Source: Neokomagataea thailandica NBRC 106555
GTDB taxonomy: Bacteria; Pseudomonadota; Alphaproteobacteria; Acetobacterales; Acetobacteraceae
NCBI RefSeq assembly: GCF_001598495.1
Contig: NZ_BCZB01000013.1
Coordinates: 31,263-95,262, forward strand
Reading direction: 5' to 3'
Length of the DNA stretch: 64,000 bases
The first letter of the stretch is position 1, and the number at the start of each line of letters is the position of its first letter. Below are positions 28,036 to 36,654 of this stretch, one piece after another. The position numbers and the translations under genes were made by a program. The notes beneath the pieces were generated by a model. It saw only the letters and a program-made list of their open reading frames with translations. It did no database searches and was not told the origin of the DNA.

Positions 28036-28488
28036 TTAGCTGTTGGGCAATGCGCAGACGAGTGCCGGGCCGCGATGATGCGTTGCGGTCATGGCATCGT
28101 CGTAATCGACGAGGAAAAAGTCGGTGAAGTGTTGTGTCCCGACGGCTTCCAAAAGGTGGCCTTCCGGGTGGTGTAAAGTCCCGGCGCTGCTGACGCTATG
28201 TGTTTCGGGGTGGCCGTTATGGAGAATGGTAATTTCTCCGCAGAGTGCGTAGTTCATGCTTGTGCGCCCTAAGGGCATGGTAATCGTCTGTGTTTCGTCT
28301 GTGTGTGATAGGTTGAGGCGAAACGTTGCTACGAGTTTTCCTTCTAGATATAGGCGCGATATTTCAGAAATTTCCTCGGGTGCTTTGGTGTCATGAACCT
28401 GAAAATTGGGTGCTGTCTGTGCGTTCAGTGGTGATACGATGCCGCCAAGAAGCATTAAGAACGGGAAGAGGGTGGTACGGTGCGTCAT
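28036..28488 (-). CDS. small secreted protein of unknown family
   Basis: I do not recognise this gene of about 150 residues. It has a signal peptide (hydrophobic LFPFLMLLGGIVSPLNA, cleavage near residue 22) and a mature domain with two cysteines (in YALCGE and ALVCAL), which could form a disulfide. No membrane segment or catalytic motif is visible. The frame opens at ATG 28497; ATG 28488 has a better-spaced AGGA and was chosen. It is transcribed against prfA (2 bases between stops) and divergently from prmC (21 bases between starts). It therefore interrupts the usual prfA-prmC pair. Confidence 0.65.
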   Translation of the reverse strand: MTHRTTLFPFLMLLGGIVSPLNAQTAPNFQVHDTKAPEEISEISRLYLEGKLVATFRLNLSHTDETQTITMPLGRTSMNYALCGEITILHNGHPETHSVSSAGTLHHPEGHLLEAVGTQHFTDFFLVDYDDAMTATHHRGPALVCALPNS

Positions 28489-28509
28489 GGGCATCATCCT
28501 AACAAGGTT

Positions 28510-29379
28510 ATGAGTACAGTGATTTCAAAAAACACTTTATTGCAAGATGCTTCTCATCGCCTTGAGGGTGCAGGTATCGAAGACGGGCGCTTTGAAGCGC
28601 GGCATTTATTATGCTGGGCGCTGGAATGTGATTTAACCGGTTTGTTTATGTGCACGGATGTTCCGCCGGATGTGCACGCGCGTTTTGAGAGTGCGCTTCA
28701 GAGGCGGTTGGCGCGTGAGCCTTTGGCTTTTATTACGGGTGAGACGGGATTTTGGACGTTGGATTTGTATACGAGTCCGGCGACTTTAATCCCGCGTGGT
28801 GATAGTGAAGCATTAATTGAAGCTCTGTTAGCGCAGTCTTTGCCGCGTGATCGTGCCCTAAAAATATTAGATTTAGGCACTGGTACGGGATGTTTGCTTC
28901 TTTCAGCGTTGAGTGAGTTCCCGCATGCGTGGGGCCTCGGGGTGGATTTGGCCCCTGAAGCCGCACATTTGGCGCGGCGGAATGCGGAACGGAACGGTTT
29001 GGCGCAGCGTAGTGCTTTTATGGCGGGAGACTGGGTTTCTGCGCTGTCTGGGCAGTTTGATGTAATTTTTAGTAACCCACCTTATATTGAAAGCGATGAT
29101 ATTGCGGCCTTGATGCCAGAAGTTGCGCAATATGAACCGCGCCGCGCTCTTGATGGCGGTCAGGATGGTTTGGATGCTTATCGATGGCTGTGCCGCGTTT
29201 TGCCGATGCTTTTGGTTGAGCAGGGGGTAGTGATTTTTGAAATGGGCATTGGGCAGATTGATGCCGTTTCGTCCTTTGCTGCGCGGCATGGTCTGCAAGA
29301 AATTGCACGTCATCATGATTTAGGGGGGATTGAGCGGGCACTTGTCCTGCAATTTAGCGGGAAAAGCGTTGGCGCGTAG
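28510..29379 (+). CDS. prmC: release factor glutamine methyltransferase PrmC
   Basis: PrmC methylates the glutamine of the GGQ motif in RF1 and RF2. The sequence has the SAM motif ILDLGTGTGCLLLS, the catalytic NPPY motif (SNPPYIES, near residue 188), and the N-terminal helical domain typical of the family with ITGETGFWTLDL leading into PATLIPRGDSE. The frame is open back to a GTG at 28480, but ATG 28510 with AAGG upstream is the normal N terminus. Its substrate gene prfA is immediately upstream except for the intruding opposite-strand gene. Confidence 0.95.
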   Translation: MSTVISKNTLLQDASHRLEGAGIEDGRFEARHLLCWALECDLTGLFMCTDVPPDVHARFESALQRRLAREPLAFITGETGFWTLDLYTSPATLIPRGDSEALIEALLAQSLPRDRALKILDLGTGTGCLLLSALSEFPHAWGLGVDLAPEAAHLARRNAERNGLAQRSAFMAGDWVSALSGQFDVIFSNPPYIESDDIAALMPEVAQYEPRRALDGGQDGLDAYRWLCRVLPMLLVEQGVVIFEMGIGQIDAVSSFAARHGLQEIARHHDLGGIERALVLQFSGKSVGA

Positions 29380-29607
29380 AGGGTTTTCTGATAGTGTACA
29401 GAGGTACCGAGGGTTTAGGATGCTATTTTTAAAATAGGCTCCATTCCGTCGGCTTCTCCTGTCGCCCGTCATTTAGTTTGACCGGCGGTGAATGGATCGG
29501 TCAGTTTTATCTGGCCACAGCAAGACAGACATACGTCTTTTCGGCAACGGCGGCATTGCTTTGGATGCAAAGTGGTGACTGCCCTCAGGAAAGTGCATCA
29601 CAGTTCG

Positions 29608-30162
29608 ATGAATATGAAGCGTATGAGAGGCCGGCACCATCGTTCGGGCGGCGGCGGAGCCTCCCGCAACAACGGGAATGCCCAGACCCCCTTAAATCGC
29701 AACCATGTGTTCGAGAGCAATGGCCCGGATCTTCGGGTGCGTGGCACGGCACAGCAGCTTTTTGAAAAATATCTTCAGCTTGGTCGTGATGCGACGGGAA
29801 CGGGTGACCGTATTCTGGCTGAGGCATATTTCCAGCATGCGGAACATTATTTCCGTATTCTGAATGCGATGAATCAAGCTGCGCAGCAGAGCCAGCAAGA
29901 GCGCAATGAGCGTCAGCAGCAGCGTCAACGTGCGTATGAAGAGCGCCGTGAGATGTCTATGCGTGACCGTGACATGCGCCATGATGATGAGCAGCAGGGC
30001 CAACAGCATCATGGTGACGGTGAGCAGCAGCATTATGCGCACCAGCACCAGCACCAGCACCAGCACCAGCACCAACGCCAGCAGGATTATCAGCAAGAGC
30101 AGCGTGCTCATCGGAATGATGGTCATGCTTCAGAGCGTGAGATGCAGGCACCGGTTGAATAA
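29608..30162 (+). CDS. DUF4167 domain protein with His-Gln repeat
   Basis: The core matches DUF4167: MKRMRGRHHR at the start, then FESNGPDLRVRGTAQQLFEKY and GDRILAEAYFQHAEHYFRIL (to about residue 92). Alphaproteobacteria carry this gene downstream of prmC. It is basic, with Gly/Arg segments that suggest RNA binding, but no function is established. The C-terminal half is low complexity, Gln/Arg/His-rich, with an HQ dipeptide run at about residues 145-156 encoded by a hexanucleotide repeat. The frame is open from 29488, but the family begins at the ATG 29608. It ends 18 bases before a terminator. The 228 bases upstream hold a short dyad (CTATTTT/AAAATAG near 29425) but no clear promoter. Confidence 0.85.
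   Translation: MNMKRMRGRHHRSGGGGASRNNGNAQTPLNRNHVFESNGPDLRVRGTAQQLFEKYLQLGRDATGTGDRILAEAYFQHAEHYFRILNAMNQAAQQSQQERNERQQQRQRAYEERREMSMRDRDMRHDDEQQGQQHHGDGEQQHYAHQHQHQHQHQHQRQQDYQQEQRAHRNDGHASEREMQAPVE
30040..30075 (+). repeat. hexanucleotide tandem repeat (CACCAG)5 plus CACCAA
   Basis: Five perfect CACCAG copies and one CACCAA copy encode alternating His and Gln inside the DUF4167 gene. Changes in copy number would stay in frame and alter only the length of the tract. Confidence 0.95.
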
Positions 30163-30180
30163 GTGTTTGTTTAAGGCGTT

Positions 30181-30210
30181 AAAAAACCGGCTTTTAAAGC
30201 CGGTTTTTTT
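30181..30210. terminator. bidirectional intrinsic terminator after DUF4167
   Basis: AAAAACCGGCTTT and AAAGCCGGTTTTT form a perfect stem with a two-base loop, with T- and A-runs on both sides. It separates DUF4167 from the convergent glycosyltransferase gene, whose stop codon overlaps it. Confidence 0.93.
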
Positions 30211-31399
30211 ATGGGCGGGTGGGGAGGTTTAGGCTGCGTAATAGCTGAGCGAGAGTGGCACGCAAGACATCGGGGCTATGATGTGTGGAGATAGTTGAGA
30301 GGCCTTCTTGGGAGATCTCGTGCCACAAAACATCACGGGTTAAGAGTGATGAACAGAGGTGCTGAAAGTCCTCTGTGTTTTTTGCGATGCAGTGTTGCGT
30401 AAGGGCAGGTGAAAAACTCATTCCTTCGGCGGCGATCTCGGTCATGACGCAGGGTATGCCGGCAGCGAGGCTGGAGACGACTTTGCCTTTTGCGCCGGCA
30501 CCAAAGCGTAAAGGGGCGATGGTTAAACGTAAGGTGCTGAGGACTGTCCCGAGATCGGGAAGATGGCCGTGTATTTTTAGGTGGGGAGAGTGGGCCTCAG
30601 AGAGGTCGGCAGGAGGATTTTCGCCAATAATATGCAGTATCACATCTGGATGTTGTGCGTGGAGCGAAGGCCAGATGTCAGCGAGAAAAAACGCCATAGC
30701 ATCCGCATTTGGGCGATGGGAAAAATTACCAATAAACCCGATATCACGTCTGTTCGTAAGGGTGGTTGGGGTGGGGGTTGGTCGTGTTAACGGGATGTAT
30801 TGAATACGCGCCTTTGGGGCGAGTGTCTTGGCAAGGGCGACTTCATGTTGTGAGAAAAACAAGGAGGCATCGCAGTCTTGCAGGAGTTGGATCTCGTTCT
30901 TTTTGGTGTTCTGAGGGGTAAGCGTTTGGGCTGCTTGAGGTGATGTTATGACTTCGCGTTCTTCGCGTAGAAAGTGAAGATCATGTGGTAAGAAAATAAA
31001 TTTGGCTTTTGTAAAACGGCTCTTGAGTGGGGTGAAAACAAGGCCGCCACAGCAGCTGCGCGCTATAATACAGGTGGAGATCATGGGCAGGGCTGAAAGG
31101 CTCTCTTGAATACCGCTATCCCCTGTTGGGGGAGAAGAGCCGGAGGGAGACAGGCACTGTATTCCGCGTGATGTTAAGGGAAAATCTGGCGCATTATTGC
31201 GCTCTTTGGGCGACTGGAAAAAGCGCCCGAGTGCTAAAAAGCTTATCGTAAAGCCTAATGAAAGAAGGCTATCAAGGATGGCTAGTGTCTCGACTGAGCC
31301 AGCATCATGTTGTGGGCGAGGGAAGTCACAATCGACAAATAAGAGATGTTGTGTGCTGGAAGAGGTTGAAAAAAATTTCTGAAAAATTTTTGGCAGCAT
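30209..31399 (-). CDS. glycosyltransferase, GT-B fold (family 4-like)
   Basis: The 396-residue protein has the second GT-B half of family 4-type glycosyltransferases: DIGFIGNFSHRPNADAM, IIGENPPADL, and the nucleotide-sugar site RFGAGAKGKVVSSLAAGIPCV. The N terminus has the LLFVDCDFPRPQHDAGSVE segment of the family's acceptor domain. No membrane segment is seen, so it is probably cytosolic or peripheral. Sugar donor and acceptor are unknown. Its stop overlaps the terminator of DUF4167. It starts 25 bases after the stop of the second glycosyltransferase gene, so the pair is one transcript. Confidence 0.85.
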   Translation of the reverse strand: MLPKIFQKFFSTSSSTQHLLFVDCDFPRPQHDAGSVETLAILDSLLSLGFTISFLALGRFFQSPKERNNAPDFPLTSRGIQCLSPSGSSPPTGDSGIQESLSALPMISTCIIARSCCGGLVFTPLKSRFTKAKFIFLPHDLHFLREEREVITSPQAAQTLTPQNTKKNEIQLLQDCDASLFFSQHEVALAKTLAPKARIQYIPLTRPTPTPTTLTNRRDIGFIGNFSHRPNADAMAFFLADIWPSLHAQHPDVILHIIGENPPADLSEAHSPHLKIHGHLPDLGTVLSTLRLTIAPLRFGAGAKGKVVSSLAAGIPCVMTEIAAEGMSFSPALTQHCIAKNTEDFQHLCSSLLTRDVLWHEISQEGLSTISTHHSPDVLRATLAQLLRSLNLPTRP

Positions 31400-31424
31400 A
31401 AGGCCCTGCGTAAAGGGTATTGTT

Positions 31425-32294
31425 TTATAAAGAGCCTAAGAAACGATCAGGCACCTGCCACAGTGCCTCTCCATTAATGTGGAGGTCAAGCCGGTACCGT
31501 TCTTGTTGACGCGATAGGGTGCTGTTCATCACGCTGTTTAGATAGGGGTGTAGCTGCGGGTCATTCAAGGCGAGAGAACATGGCGTGACGGGTAGGCCAG
31601 CCATGGAGCGTAGCATGTTTTCCCAGTCTTGGTCTTGTAGGCGTTGATGTTGCCCAGCATGCTCTGAGGACCACGCTTGTGTACGGGTGCGGTACAGGCG
31701 TTGAAGCCCTGAAGTGAGATCTGTGTAGCGCGTATGGAAAAGGTAGAGTGGGGCGTCAAATTTGGGGCCGGCTTCAGCATGGCAGTGAAAACCCGGTGCC
31801 CATGTGATTGGTGCGCGGATGAGCGTGGGTTTGCACATGGCACTGGAAAAACGAACATGGCGCCGTTGAGGAAGCAGGGGAAGGCATGCGTTTAGTGGAG
31901 GCTCATGCTCAGGGCGATGAATGAGGTCTAAGCCAATTGCCGTGACAACGGTACGTGTATTGGTGTGTGCAAAATGAGTGAGTGATGGGTGTAAGGCGGG
32001 GTCTGCGATTAAGAGCTCATCGACATCAACATAGATGACGCTTTCGTACCACGAGAGAAGGCTGGCACAAAATTGATTGATAAACTCTGTCCGTTTTTCA
32101 TCATCTTGCGGAGAGCGTGGGATGCGCACATGGTTAAAGCCGTGGAGATGCTCGGTCGAGCCATCATCGGAGCCGTGATCAATAATATAGCAGGCAGATG
32201 GGGCAGCATTGTGCCCGTAATGGCGGCACCAGATGGGAAGGTGGTGCGGTTCATTATAAACCATGGTGACGATGGCTAGTGGCGCTCTCGACAT
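31425..32294 (-). CDS. glycosyltransferase family 2-like protein
   Basis: The 289-residue protein has a GT-A start IVTMVYNEPHHLPIWCRHYG, DHGSDDGST in place of the usual acidic nucleotide loop, and the DVDELL metal-binding motif. These fit the Glyco_tranf_2_4/GT92-type group. It is followed after 25 bases by the family 4-type glycosyltransferase, and together they probably decorate a surface glycan. The start lies only 36 bases downstream of the tRNA-Met 3' end on the same strand, and I see no separate promoter in that gap. Confidence 0.82.
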   Translation of the reverse strand: MSRAPLAIVTMVYNEPHHLPIWCRHYGHNAAPSACYIIDHGSDDGSTEHLHGFNHVRIPRSPQDDEKRTEFINQFCASLLSWYESVIYVDVDELLIADPALHPSLTHFAHTNTRTVVTAIGLDLIHRPEHEPPLNACLPLLPQRRHVRFSSAMCKPTLIRAPITWAPGFHCHAEAGPKFDAPLYLFHTRYTDLTSGLQRLYRTRTQAWSSEHAGQHQRLQDQDWENMLRSMAGLPVTPCSLALNDPQLHPYLNSVMNSTLSRQQERYRLDLHINGEALWQVPDRFLGSL

Positions 32295-32330
32295 TAATAC
32301 CCATGATTTTGTATGATTTAGGGTTAGGAA

Positions 32331-32405
32331 TGGTAGCGGTGGACGGATTTGAACCGCCGACCAAGGGATTATGATTCCCCTGCTCTACCACTGAGCTACA
32401 CCGCC
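32331..32405 (-). tRNA. tRNA-Met (elongator, anticodon CAT)
   Basis: On the minus strand the gene begins GGCGGTGTAGCTCAGTGG, has a five-pair anticodon stem around the loop ATCATAA (anticodon CAT), and ends CACCGCTACCA with an encoded CCA. G1 pairs with T72 by wobble, as in other alphaproteobacterial elongator tRNA-Met genes. It lacks the initiator tRNA's C1-A72 mismatch and GGG-CCC anticodon stem. A lysidine tRNA-Ile is possible but less likely. Confidence 0.92.
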
Positions 32406-32445
32406 ATTCCGTTGAAGTCCAGCTTGTGACTGGCTTCGAGGCGGT

Positions 32446-32474
32446 TTTCTAAGGCGTTGGGGCGTTGATGTCAA
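32446..32474 (-). promoter_or_regulatory. sigma-70 promoter for tRNA-Met
   Basis: On the minus strand a perfect TTGACA (32474-32469) is followed after 17 bases by TAGAAA (32451-32446), about 41 bases before the tRNA 5' end. This promoter may also drive the two downstream glycosyltransferase genes. Confidence 0.55.
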
Positions 32475-32584
32475 CGGAGATATTGAAAAAAGGTGCATTT
32501 TTTTTGGTCGTATTTTCCTAAGGACTGCTGTCTGATAGAAGCGCAGTCCTTCTCTTCCTCTCGTCTCTAGGAGCTTTACGCCCC

Positions 32585-33778
32585 GTGACGCAGCATTTTG
32601 TCAGCGCACTTTTCACTATTCGTTCGTATTTTTTCTGGCTTCCGCCAGCGCTTGTTTCGGTTTTGATGCTGGCGTTGGTGGGAGGGTTGGCGTTTTATGC
32701 CGGAAATGTAGTGACTTCTGTGTTGCTGCGTATTCCAGGCCCTAAAAGTGCGGATTTGCTCCGGAAAATCGTTGGCGCGTTACGTCGGCCGACCCGTATT
32801 ATTACGGCGCTTGTCGGTATGATGACGGCGTTGCCGACGGTTTCGGGGTTTTCCGAGAGCAGTGCGGAGAATGTCGGTCTCTTTTTCCAGTTCGTTTTGG
32901 TGCTTACGCTCGGTTATGGCGTGATCATTGCGTTTCGTTTGATGACGGAAGCATATTTGACGCGCCTCTCATCACGTGAGCAGACGGATGATATTACCAT
33001 TCGTACACATCAAACGCAGATTCGTGTTTTGCGCCGTTTGATCGAGATTTTGGTAGGGATTGTTACGGTAGCGTCTGCGTTGATGCTTTTTCCATCGGTA
33101 AAGCAGTATGGCGTGTCTTTGTTCGCATCGGCGGGGGCGGCGTCTCTTGTTGTTGGTTTGTCTGCACGGGGGTTGCTGACAAATTTGATTGCCGGTGTGC
33201 AAATCGCGATCACGCAGCCTATCCGTATGGAGGATTTGGTAATCATCAATGGTGATTGGTGCTGGGTAGAAGAGATTAATGCGACTTATGTTGTGTTGCG
33301 TGTGTGGGACTGGCGGCGTCATATCGTGCCGATCTCGTATTTTTTAGAAAATCAGTTTGAAAATTGGACGCATAATTCCGCCGCGATTATTGGCGTTGTG
33401 TTTTTGTGGTTGGATTATGAAGCCCCTATGGATCGTATTCGCTCGATGTTAGGGGAAGTGATCAAGACTTGCCCATTATGGGATGGCAAGGTTTTTGATG
33501 TGCAGGTTGCAGATTGCAATGACAAGACGATGTCGATTCGTATTATCGCAAGTGCGCGTAATGCGCTGCAAAGCTGGGATTTGCGGTGTGATATTCGTGA
33601 GAAGATTATTGCACGGATTAAAGAAGACTGCCCTGAGGCATTGCCGCGTATGCGTTATACCATGATGCCTCCATCCCCTATGGAAGAAGCGGTTATGGAT
33701 ACTATGATGGCGCCACCCATTGGGCGCCCGCCTTCAGGGAGTTATACGGGACCGAAAGGGCAGTCTGCGGGTTTGTAA
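32585..33778 (+). CDS. MscS family mechanosensitive ion channel
   Basis: The 397-residue protein has at least four N-terminal transmembrane helices and the MscS core. The pore helix reads FASAGAASLVVGLSARGLLTN and leads into LIAGVQIAITQPIRMEDLVII, the hallmark beta domain entry. A cytosolic vestibule domain (IPISYF, ENQFENWTH) follows. MscS channels release solutes on hypo-osmotic shock. The start is a GTG at 32585 with AGGAG 11 bases upstream. The C terminus is a Pro/Gly-rich tail of about 40 residues. It stands alone, divergent from tRNA-Met. Confidence 0.92.
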   Translation: MTQHFVSALFTIRSYFFWLPPALVSVLMLALVGGLAFYAGNVVTSVLLRIPGPKSADLLRKIVGALRRPTRIITALVGMMTALPTVSGFSESSAENVGLFFQFVLVLTLGYGVIIAFRLMTEAYLTRLSSREQTDDITIRTHQTQIRVLRRLIEILVGIVTVASALMLFPSVKQYGVSLFASAGAASLVVGLSARGLLTNLIAGVQIAITQPIRMEDLVIINGDWCWVEEINATYVVLRVWDWRRHIVPISYFLENQFENWTHNSAAIIGVVFLWLDYEAPMDRIRSMLGEVIKTCPLWDGKVFDVQVADCNDKTMSIRIIASARNALQSWDLRCDIREKIIARIKEDCPEALPRMRYTMMPPSPMEEAVMDTMMAPPIGRPPSGSYTGPKGQSAGL

Positions 33779-33855
33779 AAGCCAGTCAGATAGTTAAGGG
33801 TATGCAGAGAGGTCCAACCCTGCTTTTTGTTATTTCGTCACGCACGACATCACGG

Positions 33856-33902
33856 CATACCCAAAACTCCCATATGAAGATCATAAGGGAGTTTTGGGTA
33901 TG
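33856..33902. repeat. perfect 16-base inverted repeat in a convergent gap
   Basis: CATACCCAAAACTCCC (33856-33871) and GGGAGTTTTGGGTATG (33887-33902) are exact reverse complements around a 15-base loop. It sits in the 244-base gap between the 3' ends of mscS and the amino acid permease gene. No T-run follows on either strand, so it is not a standard intrinsic terminator. The rest of the gap shows no gene I would support. Confidence 0.9.
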
Positions 33903-34022
33903 TACGGACAATACATTTTCGTCCTTCAGAATCTTTCTGAGCGGGCGTTTTGAGTGGCCAAAAGGCGCCCGAAATCCAGCAGTTTAGTGACGTGTTTTGA
34001 TCGTCATGCCCGTAAAGAGGGG

Positions 34023-35573
34023 TTACTGGGTGGTGATATCACGCATGGTAGAGTTGTGACGTCCATAATAGCGGTATGTGAGCACGCCAATAAGAATATA
34101 GCTTCCGAGAAGCCCAAGGGGGACAGGGTTGCCGTGTAGTGTGGCGCGGATCAGGTCTATGATGAGGGGGCCTGTCATAATAAGGCTAAAGAGAATGCCG
34201 AGGGATGGTACGGTCCCGATCCAGATTCCTTTTACAGTGATCCCACCGAGTGGAACGCTGAAAGGACGCTCGATATCCGGGCGTGTATTACGTTGCCAAA
34301 TGACGGTGAAGCACACAATACCAAATGCGGCGGCGGTGCCGATGGATACGAGGTCGCTTATAATATCAATCGGCATTGTTGCGGTCATAATGGCTACAAT
34401 GATTCCGAGAATGATCGAGCCGTAAGCCGGGGTGTGGTAACGCGGGCTGACACGGCTAAAAATCTTTGGGATGAGGCCATCGCGTCCCATAGTGAGCAGG
34501 ATGCGTGATTGTGCGTAGAGTAGACCCATCAGCACAGAGCAGAGACCAACTGTGGCGCCGATATTGATAAAGAAAGACAGCCAAGGTGTGTGCATGGCAC
34601 GAACGGCAATGGCTAGGGGGTCTGCCACGTCAAGCTGTTTGTATGGGACAACCCCGATCAAGACAAAGGCGACGATCACGTAAATAACGGTACAAATCAG
34701 GAGGCTACCGATAATGCCGATGGGGACGTCTCGTGTTGGGTTTTTAGCTTCAGATGAAGCGGTAGAAACGGCTTCGAACCCGACATATGCGAAGAAAATA
34801 ACAGAAGACGCACGGAAAATTCCAGGCACACCAAAATGAAATCCGCCAGTATAGGCCGGGAAAAAGGGGTGCAGATTTGCTGGGTTAATCCAGCGTATGC
34901 CAAGGAGAACGAAGACCAGTAGAACGCCGACCTTGAGAGCAACAATCAGGGTGTTAACGCGTGAAGATTCTTCAACGCCACGTGCTAAAAGCAGGCTGAT
35001 GAGGATAACGGCGACGAGGCCTATGAGGTCTGCTTGCCATCCGGCGGCAATCAGAGTGCCATCTGATCCGGGAACGGGTTGTAAGGTAGCGTGGCTGAGA
35101 TAAGCTGGAACATGTAGGCCTGTGAGGTCAAGCAAGGATGTCATATAGCCTGATAACCCGGCGGCAACGGCGGTACAGGAAATACCGTATTCAAGTAGTA
35201 ACAGCCACCCGACGACCCATGCGGCTTTTTCACCCATAGTGATATAGGCGTAGGAATAAGCGGAGCCGGAGACGGGGAGCGTGGAGGCTAGTTCGCCATA
35301 GGCTAAGGCTGTGAACAAGCATGCGAGCGCGGCAATGACGAATGAGACCATGACGGATGGGCCCGCAAATTCAGCAGAGGCCGTGCCTATGGTAACGTAG
35401 ATGCCTGCGCCAATGACGGAACCGATTCCGAGCATGACAAGTTGTGTTGCGGTGAGGCTACGTTTCAGGCCGTGCGTGTTATTTTCACGCAAGATCTGCT
35501 CGAGGGTTTTGCGTCTGGCTGTGGAAGGAGCCACACCGTTGGATTTTAAGCTGGAATGTATCGGTTCTGACAT
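34023..35573 (-). CDS. APC superfamily amino acid permease (CAT-like)
   Basis: The 516-residue protein has about 12-14 hydrophobic segments and the APC entry motif VMLGIGSVIGAGIYVTIGTAS, where the unwound helix 1 binds the substrate amine and carboxylate. Other marks are AYGELASTLPVSGSAYSY, ARGVEESSRVN and VIFFAYVGFEAVSTASSEAKNP. This pattern is closest to the cationic amino acid transporter (YfnA/CAT) branch. It sits in the inner membrane. The substrate cannot be fixed by eye. It is convergent with mscS and lies downstream of uppP with a 42-base gap. Confidence 0.9.
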   Translation of the reverse strand: MSEPIHSSLKSNGVAPSTARRKTLEQILRENNTHGLKRSLTATQLVMLGIGSVIGAGIYVTIGTASAEFAGPSVMVSFVIAALACLFTALAYGELASTLPVSGSAYSYAYITMGEKAAWVVGWLLLLEYGISCTAVAAGLSGYMTSLLDLTGLHVPAYLSHATLQPVPGSDGTLIAAGWQADLIGLVAVILISLLLARGVEESSRVNTLIVALKVGVLLVFVLLGIRWINPANLHPFFPAYTGGFHFGVPGIFRASSVIFFAYVGFEAVSTASSEAKNPTRDVPIGIIGSLLICTVIYVIVAFVLIGVVPYKQLDVADPLAIAVRAMHTPWLSFFINIGATVGLCSVLMGLLYAQSRILLTMGRDGLIPKIFSRVSPRYHTPAYGSIILGIIVAIMTATMPIDIISDLVSIGTAAAFGIVCFTVIWQRNTRPDIERPFSVPLGGITVKGIWIGTVPSLGILFSLIMTGPLIIDLIRATLHGNPVPLGLLGSYILIGVLTYRYYGRHNSTMRDITTQ

Positions 35574-35615
35574 GATGTGTTCAATGTGCCGGGAAAGGCG
35601 CCTCCTGGGAAGGGG

Positions 35616-36458
35616 TTAAAGAGCGATCAGAATAACAGCGAGACTGCCGAAACCGATGCAATAGAAACCAAATGGGGTGAGTGACCATCGGTCATGGTTG
35701 TGAAAAAGACGGAGCATAGCACGTGAGCAGATCCATGCGGTGATTGCCGCGACGATAGCACCGATAATGCATTCTTGGATGAGGTCATGGCTTAGTGCGA
35801 TATGTCGTGATTGCCATGCTTGATGGACGGTTGCAGCCAGAACAACGGGCTGTGCCATGAGGAGTGAAAAACGTGCTGCTGATCCATGGTTAAGCCCACG
35901 TGACAAGCTCCCGGCCATGGTTGCGCCAGAACGTGAGATTCCCGGAAAGAAGGCGAGGCATTGGGCTAAGCCGATAAGGATGGTGTCTTTCGCGTTGAGA
36001 TTCGCGAGATCGCGCGCAGGTGTGTTTTTCTTGGCGCGGCTGAGGATGTCGGTTCCGATGAGCAGAAGGCCATTAATGACTAGAAAACCTGCTGCGGCGA
36101 GGGGGGCACCGAAAATGGCACGTAGGCGGTGTTCAAATCCAGCGCCGATGAGAATAGCGGGGATGGTGGCAAGAATGAGAAAAACCAATACTCTGATGGA
36201 ATCTTCTTGCTGTTGAGCGCCAAGTCGCCCGAGTGCGCCGCGTAGAAGGTGCTTCCAATCCTGCCAAAAGACACTGGCTAGCCCTAAGAGGGTGCCGAGG
36301 TGCAGCATGGTGAGAAAAGGCAGAAAAAATGGGGCATGTTCGTCAAGTGGCCAATGCAAAATGGCCGGTATGAGTACGGCATGCCCGAGGCTGCTGATCG
36401 GAAAAGGCTCAGTAATACCTTGTATGGCCGCAAGGATAATAGCTTGAAGCAGGGTCAT
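35616..36458 (-). CDS. uppP: undecaprenyl-diphosphatase UppP (BacA)
   Basis: UppP removes a phosphate from undecaprenyl diphosphate to recycle the lipid carrier of peptidoglycan and O-antigen. The sequence shows the QGITEPFPISSLGH catalytic loop (family form is usually E-F-L-P-I-S-S) and the PGISRSGATM motif, with about eight membrane helices. The frame is open 84 codons further upstream, but that extension is low complexity and basic, and ATG 36458 with AGGA seven bases upstream matches the family start MTLLQAI. High UppP dosage gives bacitracin resistance in other species. Confidence 0.93.
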   Translation of the reverse strand: MTLLQAIILAAIQGITEPFPISSLGHAVLIPAILHWPLDEHAPFFLPFLTMLHLGTLLGLASVFWQDWKHLLRGALGRLGAQQQEDSIRVLVFLILATIPAILIGAGFEHRLRAIFGAPLAAAGFLVINGLLLIGTDILSRAKKNTPARDLANLNAKDTILIGLAQCLAFFPGISRSGATMAGSLSRGLNHGSAARFSLLMAQPVVLAATVHQAWQSRHIALSHDLIQECIIGAIVAAITAWICSRAMLRLFHNHDRWSLTPFGFYCIGFGSLAVILIAL

Positions 36459-36654
36459 AGAGATTCCTGATGCAGGAAGGCTACCGTTTCTGGCGGCTCT
36501 GTGCTTGATAGCAGATGAAGAGCCGCTCTTTGCCTTATGGGGACGTGGCGCGCAACCTTTAGCACGTTTATGAGTGTACGGAACGTTCTTGCTGTTATGG
36601 CGCGTCATGATGGTGGGGCGCGATGTGTGATGATGATTTGGGGGCAATGAGGCA

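Noticed and set aside
29478..29765. 95-codon frame ahead of DUF4167
   Set aside because: It overlaps the real DUF4167 frame and has no features of its own.
33802..33987. 61-codon frame containing the 16-base inverted repeat
   Set aside because: It has no family features or ribosome site, and the repeat structure explains the region better.
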